From: a virus
Strand: one strand, 5' to 3'
Length of the DNA: 36,695 bases
IMG/VR virus record: IMGVR_UViG_3300025601_000057
Location: 1-36,695 of that record
Both the position numbers and the translations under genes were made by a program. Positions 17,309 through 24,819 of this stretch are shown piece after piece. A model generated the notes under the pieces. It searched no databases, was not told the DNA's origin, and was given only the letters and a program-made list of their open reading frames with translations. The number at the start of each line of letters is the position of its first letter. Positions within the stretch are counted from its first letter, which is position 1.

Positions 17309-17496
17309 AACTTATATTCCTTAGCGCTGTTAAGAAACTCCGTCAGCATCGCGTAACATTCACCTGCATCTGCTGCTAACTCTCCACGATAGGTAAGACC
17401 TTTTTCATCAATTACTAATACTACTTCGTCACCAAGGTTAAAATTAATAGTTGGAGCAACTGTGGATATTGTGTTGTCGAGGCACATAGCACTCAT
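17305..17496 (-). CDS. Small hypothetical protein
   Basis: A 63-residue protein (MSAMCLDNTISTVAPTINFNLGDEVVLVIDEKGLTYRG...). It starts a few bases after the zinc-finger gene, with an AGGAGG ribosome-binding site about 8 bases upstream, and overlaps the next gene by four bases. It is probably beta-rich at the centre with a C-terminal helix (ECYAMLTEFLNSAKEYKL). No family recognised; the strong binding site and tight packing support it as real. Confidence 0.65.
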   Translation of the reverse strand: MSAMCLDNTISTVAPTINFNLGDEVVLVIDEKGLTYRGELAADAGECYAMLTEFLNSAKEYKL

Positions 17497-17499
17497 CAG

Positions 17500-17655
17500 T
17501 CATCCTCCTGAGCCTTTACATTTTACACACAGCTCTGTACCTTTGTGTGGCGTTTCATCCTCTGGTTCAAAACCTTGTAGACCTGAACCTGAACAGCCAG
17601 CACAAGCTGTTTTTATGTCTCCGTTTTCGTCTAAAAAGCTCCAATCTGTAGCCAT
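17500..17655 (-). CDS. 51-residue protein with two DnaJ-type CxxCxGxG zinc-finger motifs
   Basis: Read directly from ATG 17655, it encodes 51 residues. Two exact CxxCxGxG motifs, CAGCSGSG (residues 18-25) and CVKCKGSG (43-50), are the repeat that binds zinc in the DnaJ cysteine-rich domain, but there is no J domain, so it cannot by itself stimulate DnaK. An AGGAGGA ribosome-binding site precedes the start. It sits between the DUF3310 gene and a small hypothetical gene. It could be a stand-alone zinc-binding chaperone piece, an adaptor, or a nucleic-acid binder. Confidence 0.8.
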   Translation of the reverse strand: MATDWSFLDENGDIKTACAGCSGSGLQGFEPEDETPHKGTELCVKCKGSGG

Positions 17656-17658
17656 CAG

Positions 17659-18066
17659 TCAATCCTCCTCATTGTCAAACACTACTTCCCCTAACAGTCG
17701 GGCTAAGTACCACTGAGCCTTCTGTAAATCTTCTACTGGCTTGCCTTTGTAGTCATAGCGCCACAGGTACTTCATGCAGTTGCCCTTGAGGTAGCCCCTG
17801 AAAGCTTCAGGAGTCATCGACTCTTCGATGGCTTCAATACACTCTACGTTGCCTGTGTTGTAGTGGTTGGGTGAATTTACTGCATCCCAGTCTTCTCTAG
17901 AAACTTTGAGGGCATAGCCGTTTTCATCGTATCCGTCAAACTCTTCTGCGGCTGCGTCAAGATAAACTTTCATTTGATCATCTATTGACGGCTTCGGAAT
18001 CTCTAATGGCGGATGCTGCTTTCGTAATCTATTCCAGTCTGCTGGTGTTGCGTTATTAATGCTCAT
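17659..18066 (-). CDS. DUF3310-domain protein (T7 gp1.7 nucleotide kinase-like)
   Basis: A 135-residue protein. The C-terminal half carries the DUF3310 signature: DAVNSPNHYNTGNVECIEAI, then EAFRGYLKGNCMKYLWRYDYKGKPVEDLQKAQWYLARL (residues ~60-125). T7 gp1.7, which contains this kind of domain, acts as a nucleotide kinase, so a role in nucleotide supply beside nrdJ is plausible. The N-terminal ~55 residues are unassigned. It overlaps its upstream neighbour by 11 bases. Confidence 0.85.
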   Translation of the reverse strand: MSINNATPADWNRLRKQHPPLEIPKPSIDDQMKVYLDAAAEEFDGYDENGYALKVSREDWDAVNSPNHYNTGNVECIEAIEESMTPEAFRGYLKGNCMKYLWRYDYKGKPVEDLQKAQWYLARLLGEVVFDNEED

Positions 18067-18220
18067 CTTTAAAATCCTCTTGAAATTCTGACAACCTATC
18101 GTTTATCCTGTTGCTGAACTTAGCTACTAGATCTTGAGAGGTTATGTCTAAGATCTCTAATAGCGTTATCTCGTCCAACTGCTCCAGTTTTTCTAATATG
18201 TCATAGTATGTGGCGGTCAT
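18056..18220 (-). CDS. Small conserved phage protein (YYDILEKLEQLDEITLLEIL type)
   Basis: A 54-residue acidic helical protein. I chose ATG 18220 (MTATYYDILEKL) because the longer frame back to 18289 lies inside the metallophosphoesterase gene. Proteins with the pattern 'LEKLxxLDEITLLEILDIxSxDLVxxF' occur in many marine podoviruses with no known function. It overlaps the upstream gene by 20 bases and the downstream one by 11. Confidence 0.75.
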   Translation of the reverse strand: MTATYYDILEKLEQLDEITLLEILDITSQDLVAKFSNRINDRLSEFQEDFKDEH

Positions 18221-18989
18221 CCTGATCTCCGTACTTCTCTCGCAGATAGTTGATACTAACTGGTAACTCGTCACAACCGCCATTAGCAACTTCGTTTAGC
18301 ATCCAAATACCTGCCCAGCTTCCGTTAGTCTGTGGCGATAAGTAATCTTCGTCATGTTGGTAGTAGATCCCAGAGAACAAGCCCAGCATGTTTGTGCCGT
18401 CAGCTTTACGTGCATAGGCTATGTCTCTATCCTGAACATGTCCCATAATACAACTCATGTATTTCTTCTGCAACATCAACTTAGCACTGCTTACTGGTCG
18501 CCCCATAACACCGCTTGTGAAGAAGTGGCAGTAGGCAATCTCGTCAATGATGACAGGATCTAAAAAGTCATACACTTCCCAGCCCATCTCTTCCAGCTTA
18601 AAGTCTTCAAACTTCAGCAAGCCTTCTAGTTTCGGGTCGGATTCTACAGCGCGTGTGATGCGGTTCTCGTGATTGCCCAGAGTAAACACCATACGTGGAC
18701 GCCACTGCTTGTGTTTGTTAACCTTCAAGCGCTTCTGCTCTTCTCTAATAGGCGCTAAGAACTCTTCCATGCCAGCGATACCTGCTTCAATGTCCTGCAA
18801 GTAGCGTCTACCCTCGAAGCTTTTAGTGCCTACGTCATAGCTGCTCAATGACGGCATATCCCAGTGGTCACCAATGTGTATAATAACATCTGGCTTCTTG
18901 TCTGCTGCGTATTGACCAGCCCATCGTAGATGCTCTAAGGACTGTCCAGGCTTTACCTGCGTATCTGGTATTACTAGATGCTTAGTCAT
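18201..18989 (-). CDS. Calcineurin-like metallophosphoesterase
   Basis: A 262-residue protein with the metal-binding motifs of the family in order: D9 in PDTQ, GDHWD (40-44), GNHE (105-108), H155 in YCHFF, and GHVQ (183-186). Such enzymes hydrolyse phosphomono- or diesters and include phage DNA or nucleotide phosphatases; the substrate is not visible here. It lies in the replication arm between an HNH-AP2 homing-type gene and a small conserved gene, so a DNA or nucleotide substrate is likely. No signal peptide, so it should act in the cytoplasm. Confidence 0.88.
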   Translation of the reverse strand: MTKHLVIPDTQVKPGQSLEHLRWAGQYAADKKPDVIIHIGDHWDMPSLSSYDVGTKSFEGRRYLQDIEAGIAGMEEFLAPIREEQKRLKVNKHKQWRPRMVFTLGNHENRITRAVESDPKLEGLLKFEDFKLEEMGWEVYDFLDPVIIDEIAYCHFFTSGVMGRPVSSAKLMLQKKYMSCIMGHVQDRDIAYARKADGTNMLGLFSGIYYQHDEDYLSPQTNGSWAGIWMLNEVANGGCDELPVSINYLREKYGDQDDRHIL

Positions 18990-18992
18990 GGG

Positions 18993-19526
18993 TTACCCTT
19001 CTGTGTTCTCATGGATTACCGGTTCACAATCGCCGTGGTGGGCGAAGATACCGTGTAGTTCTTCTCGCGCTTTCCTAACTACTGCGTCTGCTTCTTCTGG
19101 TGTCTTGTAAGACCCTAGATGAATATTTTTGCTCTCTAAGGTAATATAGGCTTTCCAAGATTTTAGGCGTGTGTCCCAGCTGACTCCTTTATAGCCGCTT
19201 GTGTTATTTCTATTGATCTTTCTGTTATGCTGATTCTGGCCAGCAGTAACTGCTCTTAGATTTTCAATACGATTGTCTGAGCGCTTACCGTTTATGTGAT
19301 CTATTGTTTTAGGCAGGTATCCTTTATGCATTAAAAACACAAGTCGATGTGCCCTATGTTTTTTGTAATTTAGGTCTATTTTTATGTACCCATGCGTATC
19401 GACAGTACCAGCGATAGCGCCTTTTTTTACTTTTCCGTTTGCTTTAGATTCTCTCCAAATTAAATCACCAGTTTCTTTATCATACTCAAACAACTCGTTT
19501 AATAAACCTACAGTTAAATCTCTCAT
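18993..19526 (-). CDS. Free-standing HNH homing endonuclease with AP2 DNA-binding domain
   Basis: A 177-residue protein. An N-terminal segment (LTVGLLNELFEYDKETGDLIW) leads into an HNH_3-type core at ~56-101 (HRAHRLVFLMHKGYLPKTIDHINGKRSDNRIENLR ... QNQHNR, split here for reading) and an AP2 domain at ~110-152 (SGYKGVSWDTRLKSW; GSYKTPEEADAVV). This is the usual make-up of phage homing endonucleases. It cuts DNA at target sites in relatives lacking it, spreading the gene. It is wedged between another HNH gene (4-base ATGA overlap) and the metallophosphoesterase, so it is likely a mobile insertion in the replication arm. Confidence 0.9.
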   Translation of the reverse strand: MRDLTVGLLNELFEYDKETGDLIWRESKANGKVKKGAIAGTVDTHGYIKIDLNYKKHRAHRLVFLMHKGYLPKTIDHINGKRSDNRIENLRAVTAGQNQHNRKINRNNTSGYKGVSWDTRLKSWKAYITLESKNIHLGSYKTPEEADAVVRKAREELHGIFAHHGDCEPVIHENTEG

Positions 19527-19894
19527 TTCTTTCTCCGCTTACGTTCGTCTGCTGTCTTCTCAGCATGACACTTGTAACACAGCACCTGATAGCCTGGCGC
19601 TTCTAGGAACATTCTGTCAATGTAGGTGTTCCAATCTACGAAGCCGACTTCTGGTTTAACAACCGGATCTATATGATCTACTGCTGCGTTGTTTCTTTTA
19701 CGCTTACGTCCTTCGAGTGCAGGGAGAGTAGCTGCTGCTATCTTCTTACAAGCAGCGCACTTGTACTTACCACGCTCTACCCAAGACTTCTTCTTAACAT
19801 CATGCTTGACACCCCACTTACCATGAGCGCCACGTAATGCTGAGATAATGAAGGACCGGAAACGCGCTTCTGTCCATCTTCCGTTATTTCTCAC
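19523..19894 (-). CDS. HNH endonuclease with Cys4 zinc site
   Basis: I chose the GTG at 19894 (residues VRNNGRWTEARFRSF...), which has a GGGAG site about 7 bases upstream and overlaps the exonuclease stop by 11 bases; the ATG at 19948 lies well inside the exonuclease gene. This gives 123 residues. Visible motifs are CAAC (zinc pair), AVDHIDPVV (HNH core His-Asp) and CYKCHAEKTADE (second zinc pair and helix). Such nucleases in T7-like phages process DNA branches or host DNA; here it sits directly behind the 5'-3' exonuclease. It takes the place of an endonuclease I/VII gene. Confidence 0.8.
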   Translation of the reverse strand: MRNNGRWTEARFRSFIISALRGAHGKWGVKHDVKKKSWVERGKYKCAACKKIAAATLPALEGRKRKRNNAAVDHIDPVVKPEVGFVDWNTYIDRMFLEAPGYQVLCYKCHAEKTADERKRRKK

Positions 19895-20576
19895 CTTTAA
19901 ACTCCCATATCTCACCTTCGTGGCGTCTAAGCCAGAGCATCCTGCCATTCTCTATTACTCTGTCTTCGTCGCCGTCGTACATCTCTACGCACTTGTTGTA
20001 GTAGTCCTGCTCAGTGACACAGTCCTCTAACAACTTAGATGACTTCTTCTCGCCTATACCGTAGATGCCGACAATGTTATCAATGCGGTCACCCATTAGT
20101 ATCTGGCGGTAGAAGAACAACATGCCTTCCTCTGGCGTTACGTAGTATTTAGTCCGCTTTACGAAGTTGTAGTGCCAGCCAGGGATCTGATCGAAGTCCT
20201 TATCCAGGGAGACCATAATAGCTTTGTCGCCAATTGCAGTGGCTGCTATAGCTATGGCATCGTCTGCCTCTTCCCCGTCTGTCACTACTGCTGCCCATTG
20301 ATCGATAAGGTGTTGTCTCAGTGCTTGAATGTGGACTGGCTTTGCCTTATCTTTTCGGTTGCCCTTGTAGGGAGCAGTTACTGCGTAGTCGTTGCGAAAG
20401 TTTCCTTTACCCGTGAGATACAGAACATACTCGGACTCTTCTTCATCGGCTCCAAGATGGAATGCTAAAAGGTCGGTGATAAAGCCATCAATACCTCTGA
20501 TGGCTGCTTTCTCAGACTCTTCGTTACAAGACCAGCCTAGACGATAGACCAAAATGTCTGCATCAATTAAGATCAC
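19884..20576 (-). CDS. 5'-3' exonuclease (FEN/T7 gp6-like)
   Basis: A 230-residue nuclease. Acidic metal ligands appear in order: IDADIL (residues 4-9), EEADDAIAI (~101-109), SLDKDFDQIPG (~122-132) and GDRIDNIVGIYGIGEKKSSKLL (~160-182), the last being the helix-3-turn-helix DNA-binding part. This matches flap endonuclease-type exonucleases that remove RNA primers and recombination intermediates, as T7 gp6 does. It starts four bases inside the end of the ssDNA-binding gene and lies in the same transcription unit. Confidence 0.92.
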   Translation of the reverse strand: MILIDADILVYRLGWSCNEESEKAAIRGIDGFITDLLAFHLGADEEESEYVLYLTGKGNFRNDYAVTAPYKGNRKDKAKPVHIQALRQHLIDQWAAVVTDGEEADDAIAIAATAIGDKAIMVSLDKDFDQIPGWHYNFVKRTKYYVTPEEGMLFFYRQILMGDRIDNIVGIYGIGEKKSSKLLEDCVTEQDYYNKCVEMYDGDEDRVIENGRMLWLRRHEGEIWEFKGEK

Positions 20577-20971
20577 AAAGCTTCTGCCATATCTACTTCA
20601 GGCGTGTACTGGATGAGGTCTGTGATCACTAGCTTCATAAGAGAAGGGCTACGGCCTTTAGCGCCTGACGGGCTAGTCCAGTCGTAGTGACCAATGACAG
20701 CTTTAGCCTTGGAGTTGTTGGCAATCAAGACGCCTTTAATCTCTGTCCCATCTGTGTCATACGCTCGGATTGGCTTGCTAGACTTGCAGGTAATAAACTC
20801 GCCTTGCTCTGCCTTGTTGCGTACATTGATGCCCATCTCTTCCAGGGCGTCTACAGCGTTGCTAGACAGGTTAGCTAGATTTACCTGGTACTTGCCTGAC
20901 AGTTTGTTCTCTTCTACCAGGTTAGCCCACATTACGTCTGCTTGAATTGTTACTGGTTTTGCTTGTTCCAT
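20573..20971 (-). CDS. Putative single-stranded DNA-binding protein
   Basis: A 132-residue protein with the pattern VMWANLVEENKLSGKYQVNL ... ALEEMGINVRNK ... GEFITCKSSKPIRAYD ... SLMKLVITDLIQY, which I recognise from marine podoviruses where it is usually annotated as ssDNA-binding. It has beta-rich, OB-fold-like character and an acidic C-terminus (EVDMAEAL) like that of functional SSBs. It is placed between polymerase and exonuclease, and has its own sigma-70 promoter and a good AAAGGTGA ribosome-binding site, as expected for a protein needed in bulk. The family call is from memory. Confidence 0.65.
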   Translation of the reverse strand: MEQAKPVTIQADVMWANLVEENKLSGKYQVNLANLSSNAVDALEEMGINVRNKAEQGEFITCKSSKPIRAYDTDGTEIKGVLIANNSKAKAVIGHYDWTSPSGAKGRSPSLMKLVITDLIQYTPEVDMAEAL

Positions 20972-21012
20972 GATATCACCTTTGATTGAAATAGTTTGTT
21001 TAAGTGTTGTTT

Positions 21013-21030
21013 TAGATCACAACTGATCTA
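21013..21030. promoter_or_regulatory. Inverted repeat at the start site of the ssDNA-binding protein promoter
   Basis: A perfect 7-bp inverted repeat, TAGATCA-CAAC-TGATCTA, begins about 6 bases downstream of the -10. It could be an operator or a 5' hairpin that stabilises the mRNA. Confidence 0.6.
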
Positions 21031-21035
21031 TGTAT

Positions 21036-21065
21036 ATTATACCACACAAACTTTAGAAAAGTCAA
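21036..21065 (-). promoter_or_regulatory. Sigma-70 promoter for ssDNA-binding protein and downstream genes
   Basis: On the minus strand TTGACT (21065-21060), 18-bp spacer, TATAAT (21041-21036), with TG upstream of the -10 (TGGTATAAT). The -35 lies in the last codons of the polymerase gene. Leader of about 60 bases to the ATG at 20971. Confidence 0.85.
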
Positions 21066-22705
21066 TGTGTTTCTGCCCAATTGTTACCTATGTTGAACTC
21101 ACCATCCAGAGGGCAGCGCAGATCGAAGTGCTCACCTGCTTTCTGAATAGCTTTTACTGCTACCTTGCCTACTGCCTTAGCGAAGTGCTCTGGCGTTTCC
21201 ACTTGAAATTCATCATGTACGTTAGCCACAATCTTAAAAGGTATCCCGCGAGCTGTCAAGCTGTCTGACAATATTATCAACGCTTGCTTCATTACTATAG
21301 CGCCTGCACCTTGCAGCAGTGTGTTGAGTGCTGCGTGTTGTGACCTGACTCTTAGTCGTCTGCCGTCAAGACCCTGTAGAGTGCCTGAGAGGGCCAGTCT
21401 AGCCACTTTGTCACGGAGCTTAGCCAATGCTGGCGTGTTGCGTAGAAACGCCGCCATGAGCTGCTGTCCTTCCTTGTAACCACCTTTAACAATCTCGCCT
21501 ATCTTAGCCGGCCCTGCGCCGTACAGGAAAGCGTATATAAATGTCTTCGCCTGGTTGCGGTCCGTAAGCCCTGCTGCCTTCATATTAGCAGTGTGTATGT
21601 CACCGCTTAGGATCTCGTTGGTGTACTTGGTGTCTCGCATGTAATGTGCCAGCATACGTAGCTCTAAACCACTGGCGTCTATACCTACTAGCTTGTAACC
21701 ATGCGGTACAGTCCAGAAGGATCTACACTCTTTACCATACGGCGCTGTCACTGACGGAACTTGAGCCATGTTAGGGCTGAGATGTGTCATTCTACCTGTC
21801 ACAGCGCCATTAGTGATGACTCTACCATGCACTCTGCCGTTCTTCTCGAAGGATAACCAGGAATCTATCTGCGCTGAGCGCTTCTGCAGCATAAGATACT
21901 CGTAAATAACCTTAGCTTCTGGAATGTCAATACCTTCAAGCACTTTTTCGTTAACAATTACAGAACCTTTCTCAGTTTTCTGAGAGAATATAACACCTGC
22001 TTCTGCCAACCTCTCCGCTATCTGCTTCCGTGACCCCACATTGAACTCTGTTACCTTGTCCTTCAGCTGCTTTCCCGTCTTCTCCGACCATCTCTCTTCC
22101 ACTATCGGTGGAAACACCTTCTGCAGGTCTGTTGTTATCGTTCGCATCCTGTGAGTTATCGTTTGGTAGAGGGATGTCGCCCCACTGACGTCTAGTACGA
22201 AACCATTTCTCTCCTGAACCGCCGTAATGATGGCGACCTTGTGCTCTAAATCTACGCATGTGTCGATGAAATCCTCTTGTTTAAGCACGTTAAGCAAATG
22301 TGTATACAGTCTAGTGGTTAAAGCTACGTCCTGCTTGCAATAATCTATCATCTCATCGGATAGACCAGCATTGTAGTCTGAAAAGTCAAGCTTTAAATCA
22401 CCAAATCTCTTGCCCCAGCTATCTAAACTGTGTCCACCTTCCAGGGGAGGGTTATACAACCTGCTGAGGACTAAAGTATCTATCAACTGATTGTCTGGTA
22501 GCTGTAATCCCCACACGTTTGCAAGCACTGGGGCGTCGAATCCTATGATATTGTGACCAATTACACCTGTTGCCTCACGTAATACAGGTATAAGAGTGTC
22601 TGGAGAAGTGTGAACAAGCTGTTTGCCTGTCTTGACTTCCTCAGTTACTCCGCACCAGATCGTATCGTGGTCGGTGTTGGTCTCTAAATCTAGTGTAATC
22701 AACAT
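21062..22705 (-). CDS. Family A DNA polymerase with 3'-5' exonuclease domain
   Basis: A 547-residue replicative polymerase. Proofreading motifs: LDLETN (5-10), HNIIGFDAP (51-59), YCKQDVALTTRLY (122-134). Polymerase motifs: A at VGIDASGLELR (340-350), B/O-helix at RNQAKTFIYAFLYGAG (383-398) and C at NVHDEF (495-500). The residue equal to E. coli Phe762/T7 Tyr526 is Tyr391. All catalytic acids are present. It is shorter than T7 polymerase (704), and a long thioredoxin-binding insertion is not apparent. The start is fixed by the exonuclease motif four residues in. It works with the primase-helicase upstream and the exonuclease and ssDNA-binding protein downstream. Confidence 0.97.
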   Translation of the reverse strand: MLITLDLETNTDHDTIWCGVTEEVKTGKQLVHTSPDTLIPVLREATGVIGHNIIGFDAPVLANVWGLQLPDNQLIDTLVLSRLYNPPLEGGHSLDSWGKRFGDLKLDFSDYNAGLSDEMIDYCKQDVALTTRLYTHLLNVLKQEDFIDTCVDLEHKVAIITAVQERNGFVLDVSGATSLYQTITHRMRTITTDLQKVFPPIVEERWSEKTGKQLKDKVTEFNVGSRKQIAERLAEAGVIFSQKTEKGSVIVNEKVLEGIDIPEAKVIYEYLMLQKRSAQIDSWLSFEKNGRVHGRVITNGAVTGRMTHLSPNMAQVPSVTAPYGKECRSFWTVPHGYKLVGIDASGLELRMLAHYMRDTKYTNEILSGDIHTANMKAAGLTDRNQAKTFIYAFLYGAGPAKIGEIVKGGYKEGQQLMAAFLRNTPALAKLRDKVARLALSGTLQGLDGRRLRVRSQHAALNTLLQGAGAIVMKQALIILSDSLTARGIPFKIVANVHDEFQVETPEHFAKAVGKVAVKAIQKAGEHFDLRCPLDGEFNIGNNWAETH

Positions 22706-22817
22706 AGTAGTGCCTTGCCGTATCTGGCTTGTTGCTGTGTCTGTCGTAAGGGTTAGCGTGTCTTATCTGTGTTTGTCTTTCTTGTATGTCTAGCACCCAG
22801 TTACCTATCTTGCTCAT
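22641..22817 (-). CDS. Possible small protein overlapping the polymerase start
   Basis: From ATG 22817 the frame encodes 58 residues starting MSKIGNWVLDIQERQTQ. The N-terminus looks like a small conserved phage protein ('MSKIGNxVLxxQE'), but the rest is basic and unlike it, and the frame runs 65 bases into the polymerase gene. It may be a degraded or frameshifted gene whose original stop was earlier. Low confidence beyond the first 15 codons. Confidence 0.4.
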   Translation of the reverse strand: MSKIGNWVLDIQERQTQIRHANPYDRHSNKPDTARHYYVDYTRFRDQHRPRYDLVRSN

Positions 22818-22998
22818 TGTCATCCACCATTGGTTCAAAGTCTGACTCCGATTTTAAGTCTATCCTGTCAATCGTGTCAATATCTTCTGATGTGTAAGCG
22901 CAACAACTGTTGCATAAATCCAGGAAAGTCCCAGACACTGCAGACTTACGTGTCGCTTCAAAGTCTGATAGAGCTACGTTACAGGCTAAACATCTCAC
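22801..22998 (-). CDS. Small zinc-ribbon-like phage protein
   Basis: A 65-residue protein: MRCLACNVALSDFEATRKS (CxxC), then FLDLCNSCCAYTSED (CxxC), and an acidic tail. The two CxxC pairs predict one zinc site. Proteins starting 'MRCxACNxxLxDxEATRK' recur next to primase-helicase or polymerase genes of marine podoviruses without a known function. It overlaps the primase-helicase stop by four bases. Confidence 0.8.
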   Translation of the reverse strand: MRCLACNVALSDFEATRKSAVSGTFLDLCNSCCAYTSEDIDTIDRIDLKSESDFEPMVDDNEQDR

Positions 22999-24608
22999 AA
23001 GGCTTCCTCCATAATTTCTGACATTCTACCGCTTTCTTGGTTATAGAGCAAGCCCGCTGCCCGTCCTGTAATACCTGCAAAGCGATTCTTCAGAATTCTT
23101 ACGTGGGTTGTGTTGCGTTCTATTGGGTCAGCTGCCTGGCCGTTCCTTTCAAGCCCTATCACCATGTCAGATAGCTGAGCTATAGATGCTGAGCCTCTGA
23201 GCTGTGACAGTGAACTAGCAGCACCTTCCTCGTGACCCTTGCCGTCTGGTCTCTTCAAGTGGCTCACCATAAACAGCGTGATGCCTGTCTCTTGAACTAG
23301 CATCCTGAGCTTGGTGCAGATCTCATCCAGTGCCTTACGTTCGTCGCCGTTGCTCTGAGCTGATACAACAATAGAGACATGGTCTAGGAACAAGAACTTG
23401 GTGTCCAGCGCTTTTGCCATGTAGCGACAGCGGGCAACAATGTTATCGATACTGGTGCTTCCAAAGTGGTCAAACAAATACAAGCGGTTAGTGCCCATAG
23501 TTTTCTCGAAAGCATCCCAGCGTTCCTCCTCTGTAGTCTCTACTGTTGGTAGGTGTATAGGCTTGTTAGCTGCTAGTGACATAAGCGAAAGAGCTGTCTT
23601 ACGTGCGTTCTCTTCCAGGAACAACAAGCCAATGTTTTCTTCTGAGTTCTGCAGTATGTGCCAGACTATCTCTCTGACAAACTGAGACTTACCCAGTCCA
23701 GAACCTGCAGTAATTGTAACTAGCTCTGCCTCTCTGATGCCGTAAGTAAGCTTGTTAACACCTGCCCAGGGATACATCACTGCAGCAGTCTCTACTGGCC
23801 TGTTCACTTCGTCCCAAAGACTAGCGCCGTTGATGATACCGTCTGGAACAAATCGCTCTGCAGCCCAGAAGGATGCTATATAGGCTCTGTCGTCGTCCTG
23901 GAGTAAGAAGTCGCAAGCGTCTTTGTACTGGCTCGGGTACTTCATCACCTTAGACTTGCCGCTGAACAGCTCAGCAACCTCTCTGGCAGCCTTAATGCCT
24001 GGCTCATCGCTGTCAAAAGAGATAACAATGGTGTCGAAGGTGTCTAGCCACTCGTAAGCGGCCTTACAGTCGCCTAGAGCGCCGCTAGAGCCGTTCTTGA
24101 TACTGACTACAGGGAACTTGCTCCCCTGCATCTGGTAGCTCGCCAGGGCGTCGAATTCGCCTTCTGTTATTGTGACAGTCTTACCACCTTTACTGAACAA
24201 GTGCTGGCCGAACAGTCCAGAATCTTCCCAGTTACCCACCTTGTAGAATCGCTTGTCGTGCTGACGGATCTTGGAAGCTATCGGCGTGTTCGCATCGTCC
24301 GGTGAATGATAGCTGAAATAGGTCTTATCTGGGTTGTGAATGACGCCATATTTCTTAGCAGTCGCCGTTGTAATACCTCTCTCAGGTATAGCGTTATAGC
24401 GTCCAGTAGTAAGTAGGTTCTCTATTGATTCGAAGCTCTGCTTAGGGCGTGGCGTTTCCTCTATGTCTGGCATTGTAATAGCGCCGCTGTTGTCGCCCTT
24501 CTGAAAGTCGCCGCAGCTAAAGCATTTCTTTGATCCGTTCTCGTTGATAGCCGCTGCGTCTGACGAGCCGCAAGCATCACAGGGTAGGTGCGTCTGAGTA
24601 AATGCCAT
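22995..24608 (-). CDS. DNA primase-helicase (T7 gp4-like)
   Basis: A 537-residue bifunctional protein. Primase part: zinc finger Cys10/13/29/32 (PCDAC...KCFSCG), Toprim motifs TEGEFDAL (148-155) and SFDSDEPG (197-204). Helicase part (DnaB/RecA fold): Walker A AGSGLGKS (301-308), LFLEENARKTA, Walker B FLFLDH (405-410), LRGSASIAQLSDMVIGLERN and RILKNRF near the end. Gene order helicase-polymerase-exonuclease matches other T7-like phages. It unwinds the fork and lays down RNA primers. It overlaps the zinc-ribbon gene downstream by four bases. Confidence 0.96.
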   Translation of the reverse strand: MAFTQTHLPCDACGSSDAAAINENGSKKCFSCGDFQKGDNSGAITMPDIEETPRPKQSFESIENLLTTGRYNAIPERGITTATAKKYGVIHNPDKTYFSYHSPDDANTPIASKIRQHDKRFYKVGNWEDSGLFGQHLFSKGGKTVTITEGEFDALASYQMQGSKFPVVSIKNGSSGALGDCKAAYEWLDTFDTIVISFDSDEPGIKAAREVAELFSGKSKVMKYPSQYKDACDFLLQDDDRAYIASFWAAERFVPDGIINGASLWDEVNRPVETAAVMYPWAGVNKLTYGIREAELVTITAGSGLGKSQFVREIVWHILQNSEENIGLLFLEENARKTALSLMSLAANKPIHLPTVETTEEERWDAFEKTMGTNRLYLFDHFGSTSIDNIVARCRYMAKALDTKFLFLDHVSIVVSAQSNGDERKALDEICTKLRMLVQETGITLFMVSHLKRPDGKGHEEGAASSLSQLRGSASIAQLSDMVIGLERNGQAADPIERNTTHVRILKNRFAGITGRAAGLLYNQESGRMSEIMEEAL

Positions 24609-24609
24609 T

Positions 24610-24819
24610 TTAAATTTCCTCTATGTCGTATACGTAACCGTAAGAAATAATAAGGAACGGCAATAGTAGAATAAGACCGTCCATCGGCATAACCGTAGTC
24701 TCATCTGTTTCCGTGTTGTAAACCCAAACAGGTCTAGATTCTACAGCCTCCAGGTCAAACAGGCCAACACCCATTCGGAACTCTATTGACAACAATCTAT
24801 CGAATATCCACCATCTCAT
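24610..24819 (-). CDS. Small membrane-type hypothetical protein
   Basis: A 69-residue protein, MRWWIFDRLLSIEFRMGVGLFDLEAVESRPVWVYNTETDE (first half, shown in part) and a hydrophobic C-terminal stretch (GLILLLPFLIISYGYVYDIEE). One membrane helix is likely. Its start overlaps the previous stop (TAATG) and it ends two bases before the primase-helicase start. I recognise no family. Confidence 0.65.
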   Translation of the reverse strand: MRWWIFDRLLSIEFRMGVGLFDLEAVESRPVWVYNTETDETTVMPMDGLILLLPFLIISYGYVYDIEEI

